Translations under genes and position numbers: made by a program | Notes under the pieces: generated by a model | Told to the model about the DNA's origin: nothing | The model's database searches: none | The model's input: only the letters and a program-made list of their open reading frames with translations | In this document: in pieces, positions 44,641 to 53,431 of the stretch | Layout: the number at the start of each line of letters is the position of its first letter | How positions within the stretch are numbered: position 1 is the stretch's first letter | Assembly: GCA_002163005.1 (NCBI GenBank) | Contig: MAAF01000076.1 | Location: forward strand, 25,643 to 89,642 | Length of the DNA: 64,000 nucleotides | Direction: 5' to 3' | From: Colwellia psychrerythraea | GTDB taxonomy: Bacteria > Pseudomonadota > Gammaproteobacteria > Enterobacterales > Alteromonadaceae

Positions 44641-45873
44641 TTAAAGGTAGTGATCAAATAACTGCACATTGACCATTTCACCGGCTTTTACTGCGCCTTG
44701 TTCGCTAGGTAAAACAATAAAGCAATTAGCCCGTGCTAAGCTAGATAAGATACCTGAGCCTTGCGCACCTGTAGAAGCAACTACATTTTCACCGGCTTCA
44801 TTAATCGATAAAACTCCCCGTTGAAAATCCAGTCGACCTGGAGATTTACGTAAGTCACTGCCACATTTCACTGATAAATGAGTACGCGTTAAAGGCTTGG
44901 CATTTTGCATTTTGGTTAAGGCTACTAACGCTAATTGATGAAAGGTTACTAACGCTGAAACGGGGTTACCCGGCAGCCCGAAAAAGACACTGTTAGCTAG
45001 CTTTCCAAAGGCAAACGGCTTACCTGGTTTCATCGCTATTTTCCAGAAGCCAATTTCACCTAATTCATCTAACACTGTTTTAGTGTAATCCGCATCTCCT
45101 ACTGAAACACCGCCAGAAGAAATAACCGCATCAGCCTGCTCATCAGCACTAACGAAGGCAGCTTTTATCGCTTCAAAGTCATCGGCAATAATACCAAAAT
45201 CAATAATATCAACATGTAACGTTTTAAGCATGGCAGCTAAAACATAACTGTTAGACTCATAGATATCACCTGATCGCAAAGCTTGACCTGGTAATTTAAG
45301 CTCATCACCCGTGGCGATTAAAGCCACTTTTAATTTGCGATAAACAACAACGTCAGCCACACCTAAAGAAGCAAGCACACCAATATCAACCGCAGCTAAT
45401 TTATGGCCAGAATGCAGCACTTGCTGGTCAATTTTAATATCTTCACCGGCATTTCGTACATGAGAGCCAAAAGTCTTTTCTTGTAAAAAGGTAATGTTCT
45501 CGCCATCAGCTTTGACATTTTCTTGCATCTCAACAGAATCACAACAATCAGGCATTTTCGCCCCTGTCATAATTCGAATACATTCGCCAGGCTGACATGT
45601 TCCTTGAAATGGCGCTCCTGCCATAGAACGTCCGATTAGGACCAGCGTTTTACTCTCGTTTAAACTTTCAATAGCAAAAGCATAACCATCCATTGCAGAG
45701 TTATCATGAGGAGGCACATTTAATGGACTCGCAATGTCTTGCGCTAAAACATAGTGCAGCGCTTGGTCTATGGGCAAGGTTAGTGTTTCAGTGATAGGTG
45801 ATACTTGCGATAGCATATTAGCTACGGCTTGTTCAAAAGGTAAAAGCCCTGGGGCTGAGCAACAATCAGACAT
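44641..45873 (-). CDS. moeA: Molybdopterin molybdenumtransferase MoeA
   Basis: Inserts molybdate into adenylylated molybdopterin to form Moco. 410 aa, full length. Conserved blocks: PPHDNSAMDGYAFA, GRSMAGAPFQG, RIMTGAKMPDCCDSVEMQE, the central MoCF domain with TGDEL and SSGGVSVGDADYTK, FGLPGNPVSALVTF, and domain IV at the C-terminus. A cysteine-rich start (MSDCCSAPG) is noticeable. Divergent from the moaA operon; the 435-bp gap carries the FNR-type box, which could serve both directions. Confidence 0.96.
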   Translation of the reverse strand: MSDCCSAPGLLPFEQAVANMLSQVSPITETLTLPIDQALHYVLAQDIASPLNVPPHDNSAMDGYAFAIESLNESKTLVLIGRSMAGAPFQGTCQPGECIRIMTGAKMPDCCDSVEMQENVKADGENITFLQEKTFGSHVRNAGEDIKIDQQVLHSGHKLAAVDIGVLASLGVADVVVYRKLKVALIATGDELKLPGQALRSGDIYESNSYVLAAMLKTLHVDIIDFGIIADDFEAIKAAFVSADEQADAVISSGGVSVGDADYTKTVLDELGEIGFWKIAMKPGKPFAFGKLANSVFFGLPGNPVSALVTFHQLALVALTKMQNAKPLTRTHLSVKCGSDLRKSPGRLDFQRGVLSINEAGENVVASTGAQGSGILSSLARANCFIVLPSEQGAVKAGEMVNVQLFDHYL

Positions 45874-46046
45874 AAAAAACTCGCTTAATTAGATATTACA
45901 ATTAGTTAGTACGATAAATTTCACTCTAAACTAGATGGATTTTTAAACTGGTTGAGAGGAAGATTGGTAAAATCATTATAGATAAATTCGTTAACGCTAG
46001 TATCGCTTAATTACGGATAAAATTAATAGTGATTTAACTGCCCGTT

Positions 46047-46114
46047 TATTGATTACAATCAATAATGAGGTTGGCAAAAAAAATTACCATCCCGTCACAC
46101 AATGGGTATATACT
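46047..46114 (+). promoter_or_regulatory. Perfect FNR-type box and promoter upstream of moaA
   Basis: TATTGATTACAATCAATA (46047-46064) contains TTGAT-N4-ATCAA exactly, with arms extended to 8 bp each. Centre 46055.5. Setting it at -41.5 predicts a start at 46097 with TACCAT (46085-46090, 4 of 6) as -10. A second, better -10 TATACT (46109-46114) would put the box near -65. E. coli moaA is activated anaerobically by FNR, so activation is likely here. The site is seen; its use is inferred. Confidence 0.75.
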
Positions 46115-46199
46115 CATTTAAGAACAGAATTTTATTTATAACACCGAGCTATCACAGCTAACATTGTTTTATTTTTTGGCTAAATTAAGCCAACTTACT

Positions 46200-46305
46200 C
46201 GAAACATTCATGTTGTGACATGCCGTAACTAAACCCATGTATTTAATGGTTTTAGTTGCCAGGGTTAACAAGGAAACGCGTTAGCCTCCCTACATTTGGA
46301 AAGGT
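46200..46305 (+). promoter_or_regulatory. Moco riboswitch-like leader of moaA
   Basis: The last 100 bp before moaA resemble the Moco RNA motif as I recall it from E. coli moaA: TGTGACATGCC, a stem AACTAAA(C)CCAT with ATGG(T)TTTAGTT (46227-46257), then GCCAGGG. A hairpin GGTTAAC-AAGGAAACGC-GTTAGCC follows with CCTCCC, and TTTGGAAAGGTGAC ends at the ATG. E. coli pairs GGCGAAG with CTTCGCC at the same place, so the stem is kept with different bases. GGAAAGGTG is also the ribosome-binding site, which fits translational control by cofactor binding. Confidence 0.85.
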
Positions 46306-46308
46306 GAC

Positions 46309-47280
46309 ATGTTAACAGACAACTTTGGCCGTAGGTTCTCTTACCTGCGTCTCTCTATTACCGACGTTTGCAATTTTAGTTGCAATTACTGCTTGCCTGA
46401 TGGTTATCAGTGCGATCAACCGCGTGATTTTTTATCACTATCTGAAATCAAACGTATAGCAAAAGCTTTCGCCGAGTTAGGAACTGAAAAGATCCGCATA
46501 ACTGGTGGTGAGCCAGCCCTGCGTAAAGACTTACCTGAAATCATTCGTCTTTGTAAAGAAACACCCGGCATCAAAAAAGTTGCCATTACAAGTAATGGAT
46601 TTAAGTTACCAGATCATCTTCCTCATTGGTTAGATGCAGGTATTGATGCAATCAATATAAGTATCGACAGTTTAGATCCTCGTCAATTTCACGCGATAAC
46701 GGGTCACGATAAACTTAAGACCATCCTCACGGGAATTGATATGGCATTGGCTGACGGCAGAGCCTCAGTTAAAGTTAATACGGTATTAATGCGTGATCAC
46801 AGCGGTAGAGAGATTCAAAGCTACCTTGACTGGCTAAAAGACACCCCTATTACTTTGCGTTTTATTGAGTTGATGCAAACAGGTGATAATCAAGAGTTTT
46901 TTGATGCGCAACATGTACAAGGTTCGCGTATTAAACAGAACTTAATTCTCGATGGTTGGCTTCCAGTCATTCAAAATAAGTCCGCAGGTCCTGCACAAGA
47001 ATTTTACCACCCTGATTATCAAGGTAAAGTAGGCTTGATCATGCCTTATTCGAAAGATTTTTGTAGTAGCTGTAACCGCCTACGAATAAGCTCAAGTGGC
47101 AAGTTACATTTATGCTTATTTGGTGAAGAAGGTTTGTCATTACGCGAACAATTACAAAGTGATGATATTAAGCCTTTACAAGCAAAAATATTAGCATTAC
47201 TTGGCGATAAAAAAGCCACCCACTACTTGCATGAAAAGCTAACTGGTGCCACTAAACACCTTGCTATGCTTGGAGGTTAA
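46309..47280 (+). CDS. moaA: GTP 3',8-cyclase MoaA (radical SAM)
   Basis: Radical-SAM enzyme that with MoaC turns GTP into cyclic pyranopterin monophosphate, the first Moco step. 323 aa. N-terminal SAM cluster CNFSCNYC has Cys21, Cys25 and Cys28; KIRITGGEPALRKDLPEII follows. The second cluster is FCSSCNRLRISSSGKLHLC near the C-terminus. The protein ends in GG, the dipeptide needed for activity in the family. First gene of the ten-gene operon; 2 bp before mobA. Confidence 0.97.
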   Translation: MLTDNFGRRFSYLRLSITDVCNFSCNYCLPDGYQCDQPRDFLSLSEIKRIAKAFAELGTEKIRITGGEPALRKDLPEIIRLCKETPGIKKVAITSNGFKLPDHLPHWLDAGIDAINISIDSLDPRQFHAITGHDKLKTILTGIDMALADGRASVKVNTVLMRDHSGREIQSYLDWLKDTPITLRFIELMQTGDNQEFFDAQHVQGSRIKQNLILDGWLPVIQNKSAGPAQEFYHPDYQGKVGLIMPYSKDFCSSCNRLRISSSGKLHLCLFGEEGLSLREQLQSDDIKPLQAKILALLGDKKATHYLHEKLTGATKHLAMLGG

Positions 47281-47282
47281 CC

Positions 47283-47936
47283 ATGACTATTCAAGCTATC
47301 GATTGTTTAGGTGTAGTGCTCGCTGGCGGTTTATCTTCTCGTATGGGACAAGATAAAGCGCAACTAAAGCGCCGGCAAAATGCAACATCTCCATCAGCAA
47401 AATCAGCGCATAGCATGTTAGATTTTTCTCAGCAGCTTTTAGCTGATGCTGGTATAAAAAATATTGTTATCAGTGGTGATAATCATCAAATTCCTGACCG
47501 TGTGCCACATGCTGGACCTGTTGGCGGAATTTATAGTGTACTTTCGCATTACCCCGAACACTTGCAACCTAAAGCACTATTAATCTTACCCGTTGATTTA
47601 CCTTTAATGACTGCCAGCGCTTTAACCGAATTACGACTAAAAGGCGAGCTTAGCCACAAAGCCACTTTTTTCAGTGATAGTCAAAAAAACATGCATCATA
47701 TCCCTTTATACTTACCCAATAATGCGTTCTTGAATATGTTTTTAATGCAAGCATTTCACCGAGAAAAGCTGCTAGCAAACAGCAAAAATAATATTAAGAA
47801 AAATAACAAAAATGGCCCTTCAGTGAGAGCCATGTTAGAGCAAGTACCTCATCAAGCTATTGCTAGCCTTAATAATCAGGTGCTATTTAATACCAATACG
47901 CCAGAGCAATGGCAACAAGCACAACAAAAATTTTAA
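47283..47936 (+). CDS. mobA: Molybdenum cofactor guanylyltransferase MobA
   Basis: Attaches GMP to Moco, giving the MGD form used by DMSO-reductase-family enzymes (nitrate, DMSO, TMAO and formate enzymes). 217 aa. The nucleotide-binding start VVLAGGLSSRMGQDKAQL is intact; HAGPVGGIYSVL and LPVDLPLMTASAL (metal-binding Asp) follow. The loop at about residues 32-46 has Lys/Ser-rich extra sequence. It starts 2 bp after moaA, so translational coupling is likely. Its presence implies that anaerobic molybdoenzymes are encoded elsewhere. Confidence 0.93.
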   Translation: MTIQAIDCLGVVLAGGLSSRMGQDKAQLKRRQNATSPSAKSAHSMLDFSQQLLADAGIKNIVISGDNHQIPDRVPHAGPVGGIYSVLSHYPEHLQPKALLILPVDLPLMTASALTELRLKGELSHKATFFSDSQKNMHHIPLYLPNNAFLNMFLMQAFHREKLLANSKNNIKKNNKNGPSVRAMLEQVPHQAIASLNNQVLFNTNTPEQWQQAQQKF

Positions 47937-48044
47937 GCCACACATATCTTATGAAGTAACAATGCACATCAATTCAATAAAATAGTGGCAACAAGCACGC
48001 AATAACAGTAATTTTAATTTAAAGATTTAGTAAAGGATAAACCT

Positions 48045-48587
48045 ATGTCAGCACATGGCGGCAAAACTTTCATTCCCTTAAATATCGCCGTTTTAACGGT
48101 ATCGGATACACGCAGTGAAGAAAACGACACCTCTGGTCAAGCACTTGTTGAGCGTTTGACACAAGCAGGCCACAACTTAGCCGATAAAGCGATTGTGATT
48201 GATGATGTATATCAACTGCGTGCACAAGTATCAAAATGGATAGCGGATGACTCTATTCATGCCATTATTTCTACTGGTGGTACTGGCTTTACTGAGCGTG
48301 ATAATACGCCTGAAGCACTAACACCTTTATTTGATAAAGCAGTAGAAGGTTTTGGCGAAGTATTTCGTCATGTCTCATTATTAGAAATAGGGACTTCAAC
48401 GATACAATCGCGCGCTTTTGGCGGCATTGCGAATAAAACGGTAGTGCTTTGTGTGCCTGGCTCAACCAATGCCTGTAAAACAGCTTGGGATAAAGTCATT
48501 AAAGAGCAACTTGATGCCAGTCATCGCCCTTGTAATTTTGTACCACACTTGAATTTAAGTGCCGAGCAATGTGAGACGCGTAACTAA
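48045..48587 (+). CDS. moaB: Molybdenum cofactor biosynthesis protein MoaB
   Basis: MogA/MoaB-family protein that adenylylates molybdopterin or supports that step. 180 aa. The MoCF fold signature [17 protein letters not shown] is intact, as is [19 protein letters not shown] ends the core. As no separate mogA is present here, MoaB may supply that activity. It follows mobA after 108 bp and its stop overlaps the ATG of moaC. Confidence 0.93.
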   Translation: MSAHGGKTFIPLNIAVLTVSDTRSEENDTSGQALVERLTQAGHNLADKAIVIDDVYQLRAQVSKWIADDSIHAIISTGGTGFTERDNTPEALTPLFDKAVEGFGEVFRHVSLLEIGTSTIQSRAFGGIANKTVVLCVPGSTNACKTAWDKVIKEQLDASHRPCNFVPHLNLSAEQCETRN

Positions 48588-49114
48588 TGACAACGAATAC
48601 TGCTAGCACCACAAAGCAAACATCCGAAAAAGCGCCAGAGTTAAGCCACCTTAATCAACAAGGTGAAGCAAACATGGTAGATGTCACCGAAAAGGCCATG
48701 ACATCACGTACCGCTACCGCGCAAGGTTTTATTAAAATGAATCGAGCAACTTTTGAATTAATCACCACAGGTAAGCATAAAAAAGGCGATGTGTTTGCGG
48801 TTGCACGAATTGCTGGTATTCAAGCGGCGAAAAAGTGCAGTGATTTGATCCCTTTATGTCATCCTTTGATGCTAAGTAAGGTGCAAGTAGATTTCACCCT
48901 TGATAGTGAAAACAGTCAAGTACAAGTGAATAGTTTATGTCGCCTAACAGGACAAACAGGTGTCGAAATGGAAGCATTAACCGCGGTTTCTATTGCTTGT
49001 TTAACCTTGTTTGATATGTGTAAAGCAGCTGACCCTGCCATGATGATTCACGGTATTGAAGTATTAACCAAAGAAGGTGGTAAGTCTGGTCATTGGCAAA
49101 GTCCGTCAACTTAA
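48587..49114 (+). CDS. moaC: Cyclic pyranopterin monophosphate synthase MoaC
   Basis: Converts the MoaA product to cPMP. 175 aa. An unusual Thr/Ser/Lys-rich N-terminal extension of about 20 residues precedes [19 protein letters not shown]. Active-site blocks [16 protein letters not shown] and [24 protein letters not shown] are complete, and the C-terminal KEGGKSGHW is intact. The ATG overlaps the moaB stop (TAATG). An internal Met start after the extension would also be possible. Confidence 0.96.
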   Translation: MTTNTASTTKQTSEKAPELSHLNQQGEANMVDVTEKAMTSRTATAQGFIKMNRATFELITTGKHKKGDVFAVARIAGIQAAKKCSDLIPLCHPLMLSKVQVDFTLDSENSQVQVNSLCRLTGQTGVEMEALTAVSIACLTLFDMCKAADPAMMIHGIEVLTKEGGKSGHWQSPST

Positions 49115-49161
49115 CGTCATTAAGCTTAATTTAATTAAACTAAATTTTAAGAGAAAACCTT

Positions 49162-49410
49162 ATGATTAAAATTGTTTTTTTTGCAGCACTTAGAGAGCAA
49201 CTTGACTGTGCTGAACTATCTCTAGCAGCAGATGATGCTAAAACAGTCGATGATATTAAGCAGTTATTAAGTGATAAAAATGAACAGTGGCAACAAACGT
49301 TCAGTAATGCGTCACTGTTATCTGCGGTAAACCATGACATGGTTGATGGTAGTCACTTGGTAAAATCGGGTGATGAAGTTGCCTTTTTTCCTCCCGTGAC
49401 TGGCGGATAA
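49162..49410 (+). CDS. moaD: Molybdopterin synthase sulfur carrier subunit MoaD
   Basis: Ubiquitin-fold protein whose C-terminal glycine becomes a thiocarboxylate and donates sulfur to cPMP. 82 aa, normal length. Starts KIVFFAALREQL and ends DEVAFFPPVTGG with the required GG terminus. It is adenylylated by MoeB, encoded at the end of the same operon. It lies 3 bp before moaE. Confidence 0.96.
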   Translation: MIKIVFFAALREQLDCAELSLAADDAKTVDDIKQLLSDKNEQWQQTFSNASLLSAVNHDMVDGSHLVKSGDEVAFFPPVTGG

Positions 49411-49413
49411 CTT

Positions 49414-49911
49414 ATGTTGAAACAAGCCACGTCAATAAAGGATGCTTGCCAAGAAATATCTATTCAAGCTGATGATTTTAGTTTAGCTGATGAAGTTGCC
49501 TTGCTTGAAAAAGATAACGTAACGGATGGTGCGGTCGTTACTTTTACCGGCAGGGTTAGAAATAACAATAATGGTAATTCAGTGACTACCTTAACGCTAG
49601 AACATTACCCTGGTATGACAGAGAAATCACTCGCTAAAATTATTATACAAGCCAAAGAACGTTGGAACATTGGTCGAGTAAAAGTGATTCACCGTATTGG
49701 CGAGCTTAATATAGGTGACCAGATAGTTTTTGTTGGTGTAACGAGTAAACATCGACAAGATGCCTTTGCTGCCAATGAGTTCATCATGGACTATTTGAAA
49801 GTTAAAGCCCCCTTTTGGAAAAAAGAACAGATTACCGATGACGGCCAAACCTCTGAAAATTGGTTAGATGCTAAAAACAGTGATACCGACAAAGCAGATC
49901 TTTGGAGCTAA
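49414..49911 (+). CDS. moaE: Molybdopterin synthase catalytic subunit MoaE
   Basis: Large subunit of molybdopterin synthase, pairing with MoaD to insert the dithiolene sulfurs. 165 aa. Conserved: GAVVTFTGRVRNNNNG, LEHYPGMTEKSLAKI, VIHRIGELNIGDQIVFVGV, and the catalytic lysine region DYLKVKAPFWKKEQ. A 15-residue N-terminal extension is present. Its TAA is followed after one base by the modA GTG. Confidence 0.95.
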   Translation: MLKQATSIKDACQEISIQADDFSLADEVALLEKDNVTDGAVVTFTGRVRNNNNGNSVTTLTLEHYPGMTEKSLAKIIIQAKERWNIGRVKVIHRIGELNIGDQIVFVGVTSKHRQDAFAANEFIMDYLKVKAPFWKKEQITDDGQTSENWLDAKNSDTDKADLWS

Positions 49912-49912
49912 C

Positions 49913-50791
49913 GTGTTACGTATGCTGTTAGTCTCGATCTTGCTTATGAATTTACTGGCTATAAACAGTGGCCAAGCCTACCAAAGTAACGTCAACGACA
50001 GCACTAATACTAAAACGAAAAGTGATGATAACAACAAACCTCTACGAATTGCTGTTGCCGCTAATTTCACACCGGTATTAAAAGTATTACTTAAAGACTT
50101 CACCAGACAAACAGGCATAAAAACTCAGGTAATCAGCGGTGCTAGTGGTGCAATGTTTTTACAAATAAAATATGGCGCTCCTTTTGATATGTTTCTCAGT
50201 GCCGACAGCCGCCGTCCAAAAGAACTTGAGCAAGCGGGCTATGCATTAAAAGGTAGTCGTAAAACCTATGCTATTGGTCAATTAGCACTATATTCGTCAT
50301 CAAATAATTCGAATGCAAACTCGCTTGGGCAGTTATCTCTTGAAGAAGAGCTAGCTGTTGATCAACTAAGGAAGCCACCTGCACGCTTTGCTATTGCTAA
50401 TCCAGATACTGCTCCTTATGGCAAAGCAGCCAAAGAAGCATTAACCCATTTGGGTTTGTGGCAGCTTTACGAGTCTCGGTTGATCAAAGGTATCAATATT
50501 GGCCAAACATTTGCTCAATTGCGTAGTAAAGCCGTTACCCGTGGTATTGTTGCCAATAGCCAATTAGTGTTAAATAACTTATCAGGGGTCATTATTCCCA
50601 GTAATTACCATCAAGCGATAGAGCAACAGTTAATTATAATTCGTAGCAGTAAGCAGCAAACTGCCGCAGAAAAGCTAAGTCACTTTTTGTTATCCGCTCA
50701 AAGTCAAAATAGAATAGTCAGTTATGGCTACGCGCAAACTCAGCTAGTAAACAATGCAAATAAAAAATTAAGCGAGTTAACGGCTAAATGA
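49913..50791 (+). CDS. modA: Periplasmic molybdate-binding protein ModA
   Basis: 292 aa from the GTG at 49913, chosen because GGAG lies 5 bp upstream; an ATG three codons later has poorer spacing, and the frame's earlier ATG lies inside moaE. A signal peptide (about 1-25) precedes a Asn/Asp/Lys linker. The binding-protein fold starts RIAVAANFTPVLKVL and has SGASGAMFLQIKYGAPFDMFLSAD and NPDTAPYGKAAKEAL, all ModA features. It binds molybdate or tungstate for ModBC. Its stop overlaps modB (ATGA). Confidence 0.94.
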   Translation: MLRMLLVSILLMNLLAINSGQAYQSNVNDSTNTKTKSDDNNKPLRIAVAANFTPVLKVLLKDFTRQTGIKTQVISGASGAMFLQIKYGAPFDMFLSADSRRPKELEQAGYALKGSRKTYAIGQLALYSSSNNSNANSLGQLSLEEELAVDQLRKPPARFAIANPDTAPYGKAAKEALTHLGLWQLYESRLIKGINIGQTFAQLRSKAVTRGIVANSQLVLNNLSGVIIPSNYHQAIEQQLIIIRSSKQQTAAEKLSHFLLSAQSQNRIVSYGYAQTQLVNNANKKLSELTAK

Positions 50792-51492
50792 TAAATTCAG
50801 ACTTACAAGCACTCGTTACCACCCTAGAAATGGCGGCATTAACCACCCTCATTTTATTAATTGTTGGTACTCCCCTTGCTTGGTATCTGGCCAAAATGAC
50901 CAGTCGATTTAAGGTTATTATTGAAGCGGTAGTGGCATTGCCGCTAGTTTTACCACCAACGGTGCTCGGCTTTTATTTATTGATCGCTTTTTCACCCGAA
51001 CACTTACCTGGGCAACTATGGCAACAAGCTACTGGTCAACAACTCGCTTTTAGCTTTTCCGCAATCGTTATTGGCTCTGTTTTATATTCACTGCCATTCG
51101 TCGTTCAACCATTACAAAAAGCTTTTGAACAATTAGGTGACTCTTTGTTAGAAGCTGGCGCATTACTTGGCGCTGGACCTATCGATCGATTCTTCTCTAT
51201 TGTATTACCGTTAACAAAAGCGAGTTTTATTACTGCAGCAAGCTTGGGTTTTGCTCATACAGTAGGAGAGTTTGGTGTCATATTAATGATTGGTGGTAAT
51301 ATTCCTGGTGAAACACGAGTACTTTCTATCGCCCTATTTGATCATGTCGAAGCCTTTGATTATGCCAGAGCCCACTTGCTCGCCATCAGTTTGTTGATTG
51401 GTTCAATGGTGTTATTGGCTGCTATTTACTGGTTAAATTTACCGAAAAGAAGCAACAGTAAAAATTTAAGCCAAGTAAGATCAGTCAAATGA
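50788..51492 (+). CDS. modB: Molybdate ABC transporter permease ModB
   Basis: 234 aa, five to six helices. The family patterns VALPLVLPPTVLGFYLLIAF and LGAGPIDRFFSIVLPLTKASFITAASLGFAHTVGEFGVILMIGGNIPGETR (the EAA-type loop that contacts ModC) are intact. The ATG overlaps the modA stop (ATGA), and its TGA overlaps the modC ATG, so translation of modABC is coupled. Confidence 0.96.
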   Translation: MINSDLQALVTTLEMAALTTLILLIVGTPLAWYLAKMTSRFKVIIEAVVALPLVLPPTVLGFYLLIAFSPEHLPGQLWQQATGQQLAFSFSAIVIGSVLYSLPFVVQPLQKAFEQLGDSLLEAGALLGAGPIDRFFSIVLPLTKASFITAASLGFAHTVGEFGVILMIGGNIPGETRVLSIALFDHVEAFDYARAHLLAISLLIGSMVLLAAIYWLNLPKRSNSKNLSQVRSVK

Positions 51493-52634
51493 TGATGAGT
51501 AAGACTAAGTTGAATAAAGTGCCTACAGATGAGTATCCTCAACTCAACATCAATATTCGTGTTAGCTATCAGCAATTCGAATTAGCCATAAACTTACCAA
51601 TACCATTAAAAGGTATCACTGGTATTTTTGGCCATTCAGCTTCAGGGAAGTCAACCTTACTGCGCGCGATTGCAGGTTTGGAAAAAACACTTATTGGTGA
51701 CATAACCTTAGCCGGTGCTAACGTTGCTGATAATATTTTAGTCAACACAGAGCAAGATCATTACCTCAAACCTGAAGCGCGTAAAATTGGTTTGGTTTTT
51801 CAAAATAGTCGCTTGTTTGAGCATTTATCAGTGCTAGGCAACCTAGAGTTTTCCGTTAAACGTTGCAAAAACAGACAATTAGACTTGAATGAAGTCATCG
51901 AACTGACAGAGCTGACAACATTACTTGAACACCAAGTAAATCAATTATCAGGTGGTCAACAACAGAGGGTTGCTTTAGCAAGAGCCATTTTAGCTGAACC
52001 CAAATTATTATTACTTGATGAGCCATTAAGCGCGCTTGATCAACACAGTAAAACTCAATTACTCAAGATGATGTTAAATATTCAAAAGAAACTGAACTTG
52101 CCTATGCTGTATGTCAGCCATTCATTAGATGAGTTACAGCAAGTCTGCGACACCCTATTAGTGTTAGCAAAAGGTAAGGTCGTTAATTTTGGTAATATCC
52201 ACCAAATCATTCATCAGCTAAATAATTTTGGTGACTATACGCTTATTCATCAGCAAACCAGTTTGTCATTACCTATCAAGCAATTTAATAATGGTCATGG
52301 TTTAGCAGTATTAGCGCTAAATGCACAGCAAGACATTTACCTAACCAGTGATAAAGCCTTCGAAAACCAGACTCAGCTACGTTGTTTTATTTTGGCAAGT
52401 GATATTAGTATTGCGTTAACAGAGCCAAATAATAGCTCCATTGTTAATCACCTATTTGGCATAATAAAACAAATAAGTCATAGAGAAAACAAGGTACTAC
52501 TAACCATTAACTGTGGTTCTCAAGAGTTTTTTGTCACTATCAGTGCCTTCTCTCAGCAAAAATTATCGTTAAGCAGCAGACAACAAGTCTATTTGCAGTT
52601 CAAAGCCAGTGCCGTGCGCACTTTTATCCATTAG
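51489..52634 (+). CDS. modC: Molybdate ABC transporter ATPase ModC
   Basis: 381 aa. Walker A GHSASGKSTLLRAI, Q-loop FQNSRLFEHLSVLGNL, ABC signature LSGGQQQRVALARAI and Walker B LLLLDEPLSALD are all intact. The switch His is in LYVSHSLDEL. The C-terminal third (about 310-381) is a TOBE/Mop-like domain that may bind oxyanion. Three consecutive ATG codons at 51489-51497 leave a two-codon start uncertainty. Energises molybdate uptake through ModB. Confidence 0.95.
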   Translation: MMMSKTKLNKVPTDEYPQLNINIRVSYQQFELAINLPIPLKGITGIFGHSASGKSTLLRAIAGLEKTLIGDITLAGANVADNILVNTEQDHYLKPEARKIGLVFQNSRLFEHLSVLGNLEFSVKRCKNRQLDLNEVIELTELTTLLEHQVNQLSGGQQQRVALARAILAEPKLLLLDEPLSALDQHSKTQLLKMMLNIQKKLNLPMLYVSHSLDELQQVCDTLLVLAKGKVVNFGNIHQIIHQLNNFGDYTLIHQQTSLSLPIKQFNNGHGLAVLALNAQQDIYLTSDKAFENQTQLRCFILASDISIALTEPNNSSIVNHLFGIIKQISHRENKVLLTINCGSQEFFVTISAFSQQKLSLSSRQQVYLQFKASAVRTFIH

Positions 52635-52659
52635 CAAATAAAATAAACGAGGAACCTAC

Positions 52660-53409
52660 ATGTTAAGCAATCAAGAGCAACTCAAATACTCCCGCCAAAT
52701 CATACTGGATAAAATAGGTAGTCAGGGACAAATCGCGCTGCGTAACGCTAAAGTACTCATCTTAGGTGTGGGCGGTTTAGGTAACCCTGCGAGCTTATAT
52801 TTAGCTGCCGCTGGCGTTGGCACACTCTATATCGCTGATGGTGACTGCATAGAGATCAGTAACTTACCTCGACAAATTCTCTTTTGCGAAGACAATATTG
52901 ATGAAAATAAAGCGGATATTGCCGCTGAAAAATTACAACAGCAATTTCCCGATGTGACTATTGAGGCTATTGATGAAATGTTCGATGAAGAGTTATGTGA
53001 TTATTATCTTCCACAAGTCGACTTAGTGCTTGATTGCTCTGATAACATCCAAACTCGCTACTTAATTAATCAAGCATGTGTACAATATAAAGTGCCACTG
53101 ATAGTGGGCGCCGCTACTGGCTTTGATGGCCAACAATTGACTATAGACCCTCGTGATGAAACCAGTGCTTGTTATCATTGCCTTTTTCCTGCTAGTGAGA
53201 AAGCGCCTACAGATAACTGTCAAACCATAGGTATTATTGGCCCAGTTCTCGCCATGATTGCCGGCATGCAAAGCTTGCAAGCGATTAAACTGTTAACGGG
53301 TAATAAAGTACAACTCAATCAGCTTAACTTACTTGATGGTTTAGCGAATCAATGGCAACAATTTACCATGAAAAAGCAAAAAACCTGCACAGTTTGTGGA
53401 TCAAATTAA
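52660..53409 (+). CDS. moeB: Molybdopterin-synthase adenylyltransferase MoeB
   Basis: E1-like enzyme that adenylylates the MoaD C-terminus. 249 aa. Nucleotide-binding motif GVGGLGNPASLYLAAAGVG, then DGDCIEISNLPRQILF, DCSDNIQTRYLINQ, and two zinc CxxC pairs: CYHC (about 170) and CTVC at the end. No rhodanese domain is attached. Last gene of the moa/mod operon, 25 bp after modC. A ThiF role is possible in principle, but the context favours MoeB. Confidence 0.92.
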   Translation: MLSNQEQLKYSRQIILDKIGSQGQIALRNAKVLILGVGGLGNPASLYLAAAGVGTLYIADGDCIEISNLPRQILFCEDNIDENKADIAAEKLQQQFPDVTIEAIDEMFDEELCDYYLPQVDLVLDCSDNIQTRYLINQACVQYKVPLIVGAATGFDGQQLTIDPRDETSACYHCLFPASEKAPTDNCQTIGIIGPVLAMIAGMQSLQAIKLLTGNKVQLNQLNLLDGLANQWQQFTMKKQKTCTVCGSN

Positions 53410-53431
53410 GAGTTAAGCTATTAAGAGCCCG

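Noticed and set aside
49868..49913. ATG start of modA inside moaE
   Set aside because: It would overlap moaE by over 40 bp; the GTG at 49913 has GGAG 5 bp upstream and gives a proper signal peptide.
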